Assembly: GCA_013368325.1 (NCBI GenBank)
Contig: JAACJK010000193.1
Location: 1 to 32,676, forward strand
Origin: Ephemerocybe angulata
Taxonomy: Eukaryota; Basidiomycota; Agaricomycetes; Agaricales; Psathyrellaceae
DNA: 32,676 nucleotides
Direction of reading: 5' to 3'
The notes under the pieces are model-generated. The model was given only the letters and a program-made list of their open reading frames with translations, was not told the DNA's origin and ran no database searches. A program made the translations under genes and the position numbers. Shown here in pieces: positions 1-11,895 of the stretch (the first letter of the stretch is position 1; the number at the start of each line of letters is the position of its first letter).

Positions 1-167
1 TGATGTGTAATTGGCGGAAAGCTGGGAGTCATCGAGGTTTAAGCCATACAGGAAAGACAAGCTGGCTTGGGAGACAGAATGGGAAGGCATCTGCAGAGAA
101 GTGGGTGGCGAAGGTAAGATAATCTCTGTAACGGCTTGAGACATCTATATAAGCTTACATGACTAGA
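1..167. other. 3' flank of the KDZ transposase gene
   Basis: Short stretch beyond the stop codon of the minus-strand KDZ gene. I see no reading frame or repeat here. The left end of the transposon is not recognisable and probably lies outside the window. Confidence 0.4.
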
Positions 168-3100
168 TCATCCCGTGTCCGAACTCTCGTTGACACCGAT
201 GGCCGACTCCTCGTACCCCGTGGAATCACTGTCACTACCGGTATCAAAAGAAGACTCTAAATATATCTCCAGTGACCTTCTTGCTTCGTTAAATTTGGCG
301 AGAGCATGTCGCCGAAGCCGACTCCACATTGCGGAACGGCGTGAGGACCAAGCTTTCTGGGCCGCAGTCTGATTGGGGAGCTCCGCCCACTCGGACGATT
401 GCTCCGCTTGGTACGAGAAGTAGTTTAGCACCCACTGCATTTCCTCCGCAATCAATGTATGCTCCTCAACCCACCGCGCGTGCCGTGCGCGTGCCTTGAA
501 CCAATTAACTCGATGAACTAAGTTTCAGTGAGTAAATGATTGCCTGAGTGAGTGAATTAATCTTGGGGGGGACTCACGTTCATTCAAGTACGCGTCGTTG
601 CTCAGATCACTGGAAAGTCTTTGTGACCAGATCCAAGAAGGTGGGCTGTTCCGATGGCCCCGCTCACGGTGATCGTATATGTGGGCTATAGGTTTAATGT
701 CGGCTGGGAGTATTGGCTTGAAATCCTGGAGGATTTGCTTGGATGCCCCAAGTCTGGTCAAAGCCCAAAGTGTTTGTCGATAAAGCGAGCGGAGGTAGTT
801 TATAGTTCGGTTGGAGGCTGCGACACCGGAGTACCCACGGAGACGATCCTTCTTCCCGGAAGCCAGATTGATGTTGGCACGGAAAAGGAATGTCTTATTA
901 CCCACTTCTAGGTGGATGCGTTCGAGGCAGTCGGAGGCCTGTGCGATGCGGAGCTTTACTTCCTTCTTCACTGCCTTTGCCACACAGGAGGAAGATCTAG
1001 ACATGCTGAAGGTAACGCAATTTGGATGAACTCTGGGAGTCCGTCCATGTCCAGGAGAGGATTGGAGGTGTCGCAGGTATGGTCACAGTCCTCCGCATCA
1101 CAAATGCAGTGAGGCACAGGCGGAGGAGCAAGCTCAAGCTCAGAAACATCCAGGAGTGGAAAAAGAGATTCAGCACCCTTATAAAACTCCTGGATGCGCA
1201 TCGCTAGCCGATCTCGTTTTGTGGCTATATCAATTCTTTGGGTGTCAGACGGAGCCTTTCCGCTCCGCCGAACCGTTAGAATCGTCTGGAGTCTGTGCTG
1301 CAATTTAAAACAGGGAAATGTTGATCCGACGGAGATACTCACTGCTGTTCCTGAATGTCTAAGCCCAAGGATAGCCATTTAGTTACACCCAGAGCCACAT
1401 CATCCGCTGTGTCTTCATTTTCCATGAGATCCGCCTGGACCCGTTTTCGTGTCGGTTCTTCAAGAACAGAGGATATAAGTGCACAAGGTTAGGAAGATAA
1501 CTGGATGGCGTACGTTTGAGCTTCTCCGTGACATTGAAGACATCCATCGCCGCCACATTTTTCTTTCGGTTATCTAGTGCATTGTCCATGGACAACGTCC
1601 AAGTGGAGATCTGGAAGGAGACGCAGTGGAGGAGAGCGCCTTGTAGTCTCCGTACGCCTTGTCCAGCTCTTTCCGCGAGGAGAGCAGATTCTTGCTCAGT
1701 GCTGGGACTGGGGTGGAAACGAGTGTCAGCGTTTGAAGTCCGTAACGGGCAAGAGGGGAGAATAGTTGACACACTTAAGCCTAGCATTTTCTTCCAGTTG
1801 CTATCGAGCATATGGGCGTCAAGCACTTCCATGCGGTGTGGAAGCGTCATTACACTAGATGTCCTCCCGACATCATTCAGCGTTGACCAGAGAGACTCCA
1901 GGATCTCTCCGCTCGTCATTCCCGCCCCGGGAATGAATGAAGGGAGTATCGAGCCATGCACCTCTCCTTATGGCCATGTACGTGCCATGTTCCAATTCCC
2001 CAAATAACATTGTCCAGGTCTTCGGCATCTAGCAAGCGATCATTTGCACTCATCCTCCGTTTGGCATTCGTGCTATATTGGCATCCGATGTCATAGAGCA
2101 AAAGGATAGCCGGAGCGTCAAGGGTAGGGCCATAGCGAGCCCCTGTGTAACTCCATAGTCAATATTGAGCTGCCTGTTCATGGATTATTAGGTTAATAAT
2201 GATTAATGAGTGAATTGTTATGGCTCCGCACCTCTCGCCCTTTGAAAGTCTACCACTGACGTTGGCACAAATGCTCCGTGTCTACTGGCAAGCCAGAGCG
2301 CAATTCCACGACATCACACCCCTTATGTGGGCTTTGAACGATCCGCGATCGCTCGATGGTCGTAGCATTTGGATCTCTAAAAGCAGAGTGAGATGTATTA
2401 GCTTGGTATTAGCAGCAGCTGTATGTAAGGAAACGTGTCTCCTTACCTCCTTTTCCTCCGTCGTTTCAAGACATGTTCAGAATATGGAATAGGAGCGGTG
2501 ACGTAGCCCTCCCCCCGCCTTCAAGCCTATATCCTTTGTCCGCCTTTTTGCATACGATGAATGCACTTAATTTCCGTCGATAACAAACCCCCCGCATGTA
2601 CAACCACCTCCGGCAGGTCATCAATCCAGGTCCGGGAAGGTTGATACCAGGCTGGGGGGCATGCCGCACAAAAGAATGCAAGTTCTCCGGGACCAGGAAA
2701 GTCACTCCGGTTTGCGTATCCGAAGGCTGCCAGTTCCTTAAGATGTCGCCATTGGCGGCCCACACGGAGTAACTCTCGATATCGATCCTGAAAAGCAATA
2801 GTTCAATTTGAATGGAGTCACGGAGGAGCAAATAATAGAAACATACAGGAACGGAACTAGGGAACGTCTCGGTTGGTGAGACGTCGCAACTTCCCGAAGA
2901 ATTATATGTTAGGATGGCATTCCAGAGTCTCCGTCAGATAATAGTCAAGGAGTTGGCATGTGAATACAGATCGAGGGCTCGTCCTCCGTCGATGGATAAA
3001 GCCCCGACCCGGTAGCTGGAATGGAAACGGAGCTGCTCCCTCGCATTACACTTGGCCACTGGGAGGTGGTGGATGCCGTTTGTGTGAACGACAAGGAGTA

Positions 3101-3804
3101 CGGGACACCCATGAATTTTGCGACCTGGAGGGCTGGCTCCGTATGTGACATCGTCGTCGGAGGGCTTGGTCGGGGCCCGTATCACCCTTTCTGTAGCTCG
3201 ATTTGGGACAGGGTTCACCATAATGGCCCAGGTGGACGACAACTCCTACACTCCACAGCCAAGCTGGCTCATAGTGCTCCCCCGTCCAGCGTTGGATCCT
3301 ATGCAGCTGGTGCTCCGCATGTTCTGATTTGCAGCACTGCGCACAGAAGAAGGTGCGCCCTATGCAGTCGTCGCACCGGTATATCCCTTCCCGTCTTCCA
3401 CAGATTAAGCAATCCCCGTTCTTTGGTGGGGCCTCTCGCTCGAGCATGACCATGAGGTACTCCCGATAATTGAGCATCCATCTCCGCATGTAGTCCGGTT
3501 GGGTCTGGTATGCTTGTTATTAGTCGGGGACATGATGTACGCTGAACCACGCACCTTGGTAACCCCATGTTTGATATATCGATGGTGAGAGACTCCAAAG
3601 GTCCGTCATCATCGCCCTCCTCAGACGACGAGGGATCAGGGAGGTGTGACGGGACACCCTCGAACGTTTGTACGCAGGGGTAAAGGATCGCTTTCTTCGC
3701 TGAGAGGGCTGAATGGAAAGCTTCCGTCCCCGGGAGCTATGATTCACAGTGAAGGTAGACCCTCCTGTGAGTGGGCTCTGAATCTTCCGCTTTCGGGGTC
3801 GCAT
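168..3804 (-). pseudogene. KDZ-family transposase, decayed
   Basis: KDZ transposases are DNA transposases with an RNase H-like core, expanded in basidiomycetes. Reading the minus strand: a basic N-terminus starts at 3804. An exon joined by a 48-nt GTGCGT...CCAG intron (about 3507-3554) carries a CxC2 cysteine cluster (about 3300-3411: CLICG, RCDDC, FFCAQCC, then H..H) followed by LGHYGEPCP. Next come HTNGIHH (about 3080-3100), a WRHLKEL block near 2740, LYDIGCQY at about 2075-2099, WHVHGHKERC at 1958-1987 and SGEILESLWSTLN at about 1875-1912. The C-terminal helical region (525-1378) ends after a clean 60-nt intron (518-577) in RVNWFKARARHARW...MQWVL. Order and motifs match full-length KDZ proteins. 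The frame changes near 1005, 1750-1790, 1935-1955, 2500, 2655 and 3650, several at G/C runs, so the copy is probably inactive unless these are assembly errors. The family is secure; the exact exon list is not. Confidence 0.85.
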
Positions 3805-4032
3805 ATTATCGGAGATGCGTTGAGGATGGAAAAGGACCAGAGACTATATATTATTTGGACAGATGGATACACCCGATCCGGGTGGATCCAATTAAATCTG
3901 AGATCTACTGTTGCTCAATATCTGTATTTAAGCTGGCTGATTTTGGAGATTACAAGCCGCACCCATACCTTTATTGCACACACTCCTCCGTTGATCCATC
4001 GCACCATAATCCTCTCCATATTCCACCATCCA
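3805..4032. promoter_or_regulatory. divergent promoter between KDZ gene and first cargo gene
   Basis: A 228-bp gap separates two divergent start codons. A TATATATTATTT tract lies at about 3845-3856. Head-to-head arrangement suggests a shared control region; this is inferred from layout and the A+T-rich box only. Confidence 0.4.
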
Positions 4033-7000
4033 ATGACCAAGACATCCAACACGGACGTTAGTACAAGCGAGGAGGAGCTAGTCTCTCGCTCCGGTGGCAG
4101 CGTATCCAGCGGTGAGAACAATGACAATAGCGAAGCCAGTAGCGAGGGTGAGGGGGAGTGGCGATGCTGAAAGCGGGGAAGGGGCCAATGATACTGATCA
4201 GAGCGTGGAGGAGGAGGAGGAGGGAGAGGGAGAGGAGCACCGGGTTGAGCATGAGGAGGAGGACGGAGACGTCCAAGCTGAGAATGGGGAGTTCATGACC
4301 CTCTCTCCGGAGGATCAAACGATCCTCCATGAACACCTAGCTATCTATCGGGTGTCCGCTAAGGCGAAGCGACCCTCCGTGGCACAGAATTGCGCCAAGC
4401 TGATTACCTCCCGACGGAGAGAAGCGAACCAGGCTCTCAGTAAGAGGGAGAGCAAAGCCTTACCTCATGTATGTACTTGTTGTACGCGGTTGTGAGTCAG
4501 ACAATACTGATCTTGATTACAACCTAGGTACTCAAAGATTGGTTTGACGCCCAGACTCCACGGACAACAGTGAAGGGTGCAGTTGGGAAGGTGTGGAATG
4601 TGAGAGGAGTCTTGCAAGTTGAGCTTGCGGAGGAGATCAAGGAGGTGCGGGATAAGATGACGAAGAAGTGGGAGCGATCGGCGGAAGGCAGGAAAGCGAC
4701 GAAAAGCGAGAGAGCTAATAAGCAGATTGGGTTCTATGGTAATGCAACGACCGAGATACTCGAAGCGCTACCAGAGGAGGAGCGCCGGCGATATGAGAAG
4801 ATGGCACGGGAGTGGACTCTGGAGGGGCCCTCGATGGAGGAGCAACAGAGGTGAGCGCGTTCTGCATCAAAAATACTACATACTGACGATGCAAACTCGG
4901 AGATCGTCGAAAAACTTTATGAAGGATGCCGATGCGTTTGCCATTCGCTGTTATAGCCGAATGAATGTTCGGTTATTCATGTTCGCATCCTACTTGGACG
5001 AAAGAGGTACGTCACTACCGTCTACAAAGTCAGCGAAATGGGAAATCTGAGTTCTCGCTATCTGATCCAGGTGACCTCGTTAGCATGCCAATGGATTTCA
5101 CACAGGTAGTGGGGGAAACGTCCTTCACTGCAAGATACAAAGAATTGATCGAGACATCCGAATTGACCGCTGCGTGGGATAAATGGAGCAAAAAGGAACT
5201 TACCTCTTCCCATCACCAAACGACTCGTGCTACGGGGGAGCATATCCGCCCAGCATCTAAAGCTCTCCTTGTCTTACAAAAGAATCTCTATTCAGAGCCT
5301 ATTCTACCTGATCCACGTGAAGTCCCACTGGGGATCAGGCCCAAGGACCATCTCACACGCCTCTTCCGAACGTTCATGGTTATGTCCTATGGTGCGTAAA
5401 GTTATGGTTTAGTGTCTTAATCTACTCTTAACCTTTCCACCCATCTTCCAGCGGTTGCAATGGGGACGGCAGATGACGGCACACGTGCAGTCGTTCCATG
5501 GTCGAAGCTCACTGCGGACCCAAAGAGCTTCATAGCGGAGGAGCACCTCCCATCGAAGTACCACGAACACATGAAACTCGATCCATCGACATGGCGGTTG
5601 ACAACTCTCCGTTCGCTCTTGACATTCTGGTGGGACCGTCAAGCTGACTTCAGTCGACGGAGGGTTGTTGATAAACCCGCATTCGAGTTCCATTCCTATT
5701 GGGATCCGACTTTGAAGAAGTGTGTCCCAAGAGTTCCCGGGTGCAGTACATTGATCCCGAGCCATCCGGGGAGGAAGGAGGGCAGGAGTCGCCTCGACCA
5801 CGCAAGCAACAGCCGACGAAGAGTAAAATCCCTCCAAGAGGCAACAGGCCTCGCACACGATCAACCTCGAGAAGACCCGCGTCCCAAGACTCTTCCATTG
5901 CGTCCAGAACACGATCCAGCTCAAGAGCATCCGAAACATTGAACACCAGGTCACCATCGAACGGGAAAGGTTCAAGTTCAAAGTCAAAAGGGCCGGAGGC
6001 GGGGGGAGCAGCAGGAGGTAAGTCGTCCAAGTCCAACGCGGGAAAGGCAAATGGGTCGAAGGCAGGAGGGTCCAAGGCGGAGGGCTCCAAGTCCAAGGCG
6101 GCGAAGGCGGATGGGTCGAAGGCAGGAGGGTCGAAGGCGGAGGGCTCCAAGTCCAAGGAAGTGAAGGCAGGAGGGTCGAAGGCGCAAGGCTCCAAGTCCA
6201 AGGCGGAGGGCTCCAAGTCAAAGGCGGGGAAGGAGGGAGGGTCGAAGGCGGAGGGCTCCAAGTCAAAGGTGGGGAAGGAGGGAGGGTCGAAGGCGGAGGG
6301 CTCCAAGTCTAAGGCGGGGAAGGCGGATGGGTCGAAGGCAGGAGGGTCGAAGGCGGAGGGCTCCAAGTCCAAGACGGCAAAGGCGGATGGGTCCAAATCA
6401 AAGCTGGGGAAGGGGGGGTTGAAGGCGGAAGGCTCGAAGGTGAAAGTGGGAAAGGCGAAGGCACCTAAGGAGGAGGAGTCGAAGTCGAAATCATCACGCA
6501 CAAAGGGAGGTAAACCTGAAGCGTCTGGGGATAGAGGAAGATCCCGCGCACAGGACCGTTCTCCGTCGAGATCTTGCTCACCCCAGCGAGGAAGATCACG
6601 CTCAATTCTTCGAGGTCCGAACACAGACAGACCGCGGAGGAGGGCCCAGTCTGTCACTTGGGCACCCTCAGACTCGCATGAATCCGGCTCCAGAGGACGG
6701 GGACGATCACCATCAAGGCGGGGACGGTCACCATCAGGCTCAAGAGGATCGCGTCAGCCGTCATCCGCTCCCAGTGACGAAGACGATGGTAATAGGAGTG
6801 GGGATGGGAGTCGGGATTCAAGCGTGAAGGGGAAGCAAAGGGCTACTGCAGAAGACGAAGCTAGATGGGCAGAGGAGGAAGAGTTGGAAGCGTTGAGAAT
6901 GCAGGACGCCGATACCGACCTGGACCATGACATGGAGGAGGAGACGCAAGTCGCAATCCCCACCCCAACACACAATATCTCCCTCCGTCTGCCACCGCTG

Positions 7001-7207
7001 AGTCCTTCCCGTCGCTATCAACCGGCCCTCCCCACGTTCCTACCAGAAATAGTCCATCCAAGCCCCGGAATCCCGCACCATCCATCTCATCCCAGAGAAG
7101 CCCCAACAAGCCTGTTTCAAGTGTGTTCCCGCCACACCCGGGCCTTGAGAGGGGGAGGCAGTCAAAGTCCCCCGGAAGCGCCGTTGAGTCCTGTTCTGAC
7201 TGCTTGA
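4033..7207 (+). CDS. putative KDZ-element cargo protein with Lys/Ser- and Arg/Ser-rich tail
   Basis: Exons I can join: 4033-4468, 4528-4850, 4903-5006, 5071-5391, 5452-5663 and 5747-7207, about 951 residues. The phases of the first four introns agree. The last intron (5664-5746, 83 nt) needs a weak GTTGTT donor; the alternative is a frameshift near 5,700. One extra G in a G5 run near 4155 must also be discounted to join the acidic N-terminus. The product has an acidic low-complexity N-terminus, then a conserved-looking middle (KVWNVRGV; IGFYGNATTEILEALPEEER; REWTLEGPSMEEQQR; MNVRLFMFASYLDERG; MDFTQVVGETSF). It resembles hypothetical proteins often found beside basidiomycete KDZ elements; this comparison is from memory. 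The tail holds GSKAEGSKSK-type repeats and then RS dipeptides, typical of disordered nucleic-acid-binding tails. No catalytic motif is visible. A DNA-binding role in transposition is inference only. Confidence 0.65.
6040..6440 (+). repeat. in-frame minisatellite encoding GSKAEGSKSK repeats
   Basis: Degenerate tandem units based on GGGTCGAAGGCGGAGGGC plus TCCAAGTCCAAGGCGG run through the last exon of the first cargo gene. They encode alternating GSKAGG, GSKAEG and SKSKAGK blocks, giving a highly basic, alanine/glycine/lysine/serine-rich segment resembling histone H1 tails in composition. Confidence 0.85.
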
Positions 7208-7466
7208 GCACTTGAGGGCCATTAGTACATTTTATAGAAACCATGTAATTTCAAACCGCTATGCATGATCTTTGATTCAGAAGGTTAAAGAGATGGAGAA
7301 CGCTAAAGACGGGAGGAAGAGGGAGCACGGACGTTCTTCGTTGATTCGAGAGACCATTGCCATGTGAACAAACAAACCTGGCCGAACTTTGGTTAGCAGC
7401 ATTCCGGAAATATCGGATGCCGTGATTGACGGAGCGCACGCTGCAGCTGCATAGAGGAGCTCCCAT
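7208..7466. other. convergent intergenic gap
   Basis: The gap holds the 3' ends of two convergent genes. It includes TTTTATAGAAACC shortly after the plus-strand stop. I see no gene here. Confidence 0.4.
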
Positions 7467-10400
7467 TTATGAAGCAAAGGCAAATAGTCGAATTGAGAAT
7501 GGACAGCGGGGCAATGATATGTTACAGGAGGTAGCGTTAGACGTAGTAGAGAGAATACAGAGGATCCTAACACGATGTAGTAGATACAAACCAGCAATGT
7601 ACGAAAAGAAGTTCGTGAAAGGAGTAGAGGTATTAAGAGGAGTCACTGGACGAGGCGGTGGAAGAAGAATGGACGCTGGTGTCTCCGAGCATCGTCCGAT
7701 CTCCGGAATGGGGTGCTGCTGGATGTGACGTCCCGATCCTGAAGATGTGCTGGGGTAACCACCACTGTACGAGCCACCCCCGTAAGTCGATCCCACACCG
7801 CCCGCCGAAGCAGAGGAAGGATTGATATAGTCACTCCCGTATTGGTTAAAGCCACCCGTCGGCATGAGAGAAGTCGAGGAGACGTCGGCGTTCATGGCAT
7901 TCCTGGATGTGAGGTTCGTCGACGGAGACATCTGGTCTGGAATTGGGTTCATGGAACCAGGGGGAATGTGGAAGAGGTCGATGTCGTTGAGGGGATGATT
8001 ACCGGGAGACCCAGGATACTGAGGATTCATGGTAGGGTTCTGCAAGATCCCACAGGTCATGAACGCTTCCGATAGCGACTGGGTTTGGTTCTGAATATGA
8101 CCCAGAGAATTCGTCACAAAGTTATTGAGAACCGACGAGATGGCCGAAAGGCGCTGGTTGATGGTGATGCGGAATTCGAGCTGGGCAGTGGAGACGTCTT
8201 CGATCTGTGATAGGAGCTTGTCCATACGGGACGAGGTACTCTTTACACCCTCCGCAATGTCCTCGATAATCGCGAGGCGAGCGTCCATCTTGTCGATGGA
8301 GGTTATGATGAAACCGGTTGTGTCGCCGTGGGATCTCTCGTCGCGGTCATCGCGAAGGGCCTGCAAGTCTCGTTGGATTGGAGGGAGTGCCTGGAGTAGG
8401 CCTTCAGAATAGTCCTGCCGGAGGGCGAGACCGGCCTGGATTGGTACAAGCTGGCGAGCGATTTCTGCCGAAACTTGTTCACCGTTTACCGCCTCATCCC
8501 GCAGGGCGTCGATATTCCTCCCTAAATCAAGAATATGGCCAACGATGACCTGTTGGGCTTCTGGTGTTCGGTGAGCTGGTGCTTGGTGGATAAGGGCGTG
8601 GATTTTGCTGTTCGTCTCCCGCAACCCAGAATCGAGGTGAGCCGTCTTATTCGCGAGTTGAGCCACTGCGGTATATGGCTGCTCGTGAGTAAGCTCAAAC
8701 TCCTTTCCACGCGATACGAGTATGGCGGGTTCCTTCCCTATCAAGACCTCTGACCCAACCTGGGGGAACTTCTTCGTCATGTCAGGCGTGTAGATGGCGG
8801 ACATAGTTGATGGAAGATGGAAGATACGTACATCATCGAGGGAAGGATCAGCATCGTCGTTACCCTCTAGTACCCTCCGCCGCTTCGACCGAGTGCGAGG
8901 CCCAGCATGTTGGCTCTCTTCTGGCATGCGTCCGCCTGTCCCTCCCATTGTAGTATCCATACTGTCCACGAGCATCATATTGTCTCTCTCCCCCTCCCGA
9001 ACCATATCCATCGCCCCTGTACCAGTTTTCTTTGTGTCCATCTGCGAATGGCCTTTTGCATCCCCCTTCACATGAACTGAACCGCTCTGAGACGACTCCT
9101 CTGCTCCGCCCTCCGCTCCGCCCTGACCGCCATCTTCCTCGCCTGATACCTCCGCTCCCCCCTCCGCTCTGCCCACGTCTCCATCTTCCTCGCCTGATAC
9201 CTCCGCCCCCTCCGCTCTGCCCACCACGTCTCCATCTTCCTCGCCTGATACCTCCGCTCCGCCCTCGGATCCCTCCACCACTCCACCCTCGAAGTCAGGA
9301 TCAGCGGGATGTCGACAGCCTTTGCGCCTCATCCGACAAAACTCACAGGCCCAGGCGGAGATGGCGGAGTCCACCGGTGGAGAGAGACACAGAGGGTTCG
9401 CCAGTTTTTGGCAGGTGATGCAGCGGTGCTTTCCAATCAGAAGATAGTTCTTTCCTTTGAGTTCGCCCAACGCATTCCTTGCATTGAGCTTGGCCGCGCG
9501 CAGGCCTCCCGACTCCGAGGTCGAAGGTGCAGTGGGGCGCGGAGGAGGAGGAGGTGGGCGTGTGGGGTCTTGGGATATCGACCGACGCCGCGAGGAGGCG
9601 CGTGTCCGTGCATTGAGCTTGGGTGCCCGATTGCCCCGTGGCTCTGATGTCGAAGGTACAGTGGGGCGCGGAGGAGGAGGCGCGTGTGAGGAGTCTTGGG
9701 ATATCGACCGACGCCGCGAGGAGGCGCGCGTCCGTGCATTGAGCTTGGGCGCCCGATCGCCCCCCGGCGCTGAGGTAGAAGGTCCAGTGGGGCGCGGAGG
9801 AGGAGGCGCGTGTGAGGAGTCCCGGGACATCGACCGACGCCGCGAGGAGGCGCGTGTTGCTGGGCGAGAAGATGCTCGCCTTGCGACATCGGGTCTCCCT
9901 CGGGGGCGTGTTTGGGGGAGGGGAGGCTCATCTTCGTCAACGTCCATCGCGGTGGGAGATTCTGGAGATGGTTCCGTCGGGGGCTTCTTTCGGTATACAG
10001 GCTTCGATTGGGCAGTGGTGGACGTCCCCGGCTTCCGAGTTGCTCTTGGGGTAGGCTCGTCGATAATCTCCACGTCAGAGTCTGTGATTGTCTCAGCACT
10101 CTTCGGTTTCATCTTCTGTTTTGCTACACCCTTCCCTTTCGCCTTGGTACCCCCCTTCTTTGCTCCGGAGTTCGCGGTTCCCATCACTAACACCATCGCC
10201 GCACCTTTCACCGCCGCCGGCTTCGTGCCCATATCACTTTGGACCTTCAAATGCCCGTGTTCTGACCTTTCGAGATTCACGGAGGTTCCAGTGGAGGACG
10301 GAGCATTGGACGGAGGGGGTCCGGTCGCCAGAGACTGATGACTAGTTGTGGTGATGGGAGTATCGGATCGAGAATGGGAGTGGGGTGTTATCTCAAGCTG

Positions 10401-11012
10401 CTGCCTCCCCACCTTCCGTTTCTTGCTTTGTTGTAACAGAGGATTGGCTATCTCCTTCCGGGGTAGGGTCACCTTGTTCGAGCCTGAGTCGTTGTCGGTG
10501 TCTGCAGCTTTGCGTTTGCTCGTAGTAGACTGACTGTCAGCTCGTTTCGCCGCGATGGGTGGGCCACTCTTGGTCTATATGGAAGTATCAGGCCTGGACT
10601 CCCTGCTCTGGCGAAGCCAGTGGTGATAACGCACGATTGGCACAGTATCCCTTGCAGTCTTCACCCTGTAGTCGCAGAATGGACTGTCCGTCTTGACATC
10701 TATGAAAAACACCCTTTGGCTTCCAGATTGAGCGTGACTCCTGAGCGCCTTGCCTGCGGCGGTGATCAAAGGTCCAAGTTCACGAGAAACGCCAACTTTG
10801 TGTTCGGCTGCATACTCGAATATGGTGGTCTATGTTGAGCTGTGAGATATCGACCTCCGCAGATTATAACTCGCAATACGCACTAAGATCCCAACCACGT
10901 AGATCTGCTCTTCAACGGACTTCCTGTAACTAGCCTTGTAGATCTCCTCCAAGAAGATACCAGCGAGACCTTGGAGCTCGATCATGCTGGTAACGTAGTA
11001 CTGCTTGACCAT
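7467..11012 (-). CDS. large cargo protein with cysteine cluster, 42-residue repeats and C-terminal helical region
   Basis: Three exons fit in phase: 10884-11012, 10635-10829 and 7467-10574, with introns of 54 nt (GTGCGT...ATAG) and 60 nt (GTGCGT...ATAG), about 1,143 residues. The first two exons encode a compact segment (MVKQYYVTSMIELQG..., EYAAEHKVGVSRELGPL) whose family I do not recognise. The third begins with basic nuclear-signal-like stretches (KRKAADTDND; KKRKVGRQQL). It continues with three 42-residue Arg/Ser/Pro repeats, a cysteine cluster (CITCQKLANPLC...WACEFCRMRRKGC, about 9320-9435) that could bind zinc, acidic GEEDGD repeats, and a long region with helical stretches (RMDKLLSQIEDVSTAQLEFR). 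The extreme C-terminus may differ: a GTACAT donor lies near 7604. A nuclear DNA-associated role is inferred from composition. No enzyme motif is visible. Confidence 0.65.
9105..9290 (-). repeat. acidic EVSGEEDGD tandem repeat
   Basis: About three copies of a 60-66 nt unit containing CCATCTTCCTCGCCTGATAC (plus strand) lie inside the large minus-strand gene. Each encodes a GAEVSGEEDGD type block, an acidic disordered stretch. Confidence 0.75.
9473..9860 (-). repeat. 126-bp tandem repeat encoding a 42-residue unit
   Basis: Three tandem units, spaced 126-129 nt, can be recognised from CATTGAGCTTGG anchors at about 9481, 9610 and 9736. They encode ARTRASSRRRSISQD followed by a proline-rich stretch and APKLN. 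Multiples of three preserve the frame, so expansion occurred under coding constraint. Confidence 0.85.
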
Positions 11013-11293
11013 TTTGCAGAAAGCTATAAGGCTGGAAGACGTTTATTGGCGAGGAGGAAGTGAAGGGAATCACTGGAAGAGATCATCGGAACGTTTTACT
11101 GGTTTATGACTGGTGCTGGTAATGCGTCCGGGAAGAAGGTCTGCTGAGATGGTGAAAACGGACTTGGCGGTCCGAGTCCGGCCCCCCTTGATCCACTGTT
11201 GGAAGCTGTTGAGATAACAACCGAACGCTCATCTCTCCCTTTCCTCCCTCTTTCGTTCTCTCTTTCCATCAGTTATTTCCTCCTGAAGAGATA
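11013..11293. promoter_or_regulatory. divergent promoter region
   Basis: A 281-bp gap lies between head-to-head start codons at 11012 (minus) and 11294 (plus). The plus side carries a pyrimidine-rich leader (CTTTCCTCCCTCTTTCG). I found no clear TATA box. Confidence 0.4.
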
Positions 11294-11421
11294 ATGGATG
11301 CCAAAATGTGGGACTCAGTCAATCTATCCTCCGGTTCAGGTACTGCATTACAGTATACATGCCATTCGTTTGACGCACCGACTAATCACCTTTGCAGAAG
11401 ATGACATGCCCATGGAGGACT

Positions 11422-11480
11422 CCGACAACGAGTCGCTTTCTGTGAACGAGTCCCTTTCTGTGAACGAGTCGCTTCCTGTG
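11422..11480 (+). repeat. triple NESLSV-coding 18-bp repeat
   Basis: Three near-identical 18-bp units (AACGAGTCGCTTTCTGTG and variants) encode NESLSV, NESLSV and NESLPV in exon 2 of the split gene. Confidence 0.8.
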
Positions 11481-11888
11481 CCCGTCAACATATACCCCTC
11501 TGCGCCCAAGAGCACCGAGACCAGTATGGCTGAGGTAAACTCTCGGCTCAAGATGGTGGCAGACTCAGGAGCATTCGATATTGTGTCGGACGACGGGTCC
11601 GACACCCTCCCGACCTGCACGAGCAAGAACAATACGGAGAGTACAAAGGCGCAGGCGCATGGCGATGGGTGGAATGACGACGCTGGTATGTGTCCATCTG
11701 TCAATACTATTTACCTCCATTCATCACCATCTCTGGCCTGCTTGTGGCGCAGAGCTCGACTTTACTGTGCCTCAGCTTGGGAAGGTCCGCCCCTCAAAGG
11801 AGACACTCCATAGTAGCCTCGGCCTCCCCCTACTGTTCCCCAGTCGTGGATAGATGCTTTTCATCCCGACTCCGCCTCTGCGATGGTG

Positions 11889-11895
11889 ACAACGG
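11889..11895 (+). repeat. target-site duplication, left copy
   Basis: ACAACGG directly precedes the left terminus. The longer direct repeat GGTGACAACGG spans 11885-11895. Confidence 0.8.

Noticed and set aside
5457..6657. Long minus-strand frames opposite the GSKAEGSKSK repeat (5409-6266 and 5650-6657)
   Set aside because: They are antisense shadows of the repeat, giving Pro/Ser/Thr/Trp or Phe/Pro/Ser/Asp repeats with no conserved start or motif.
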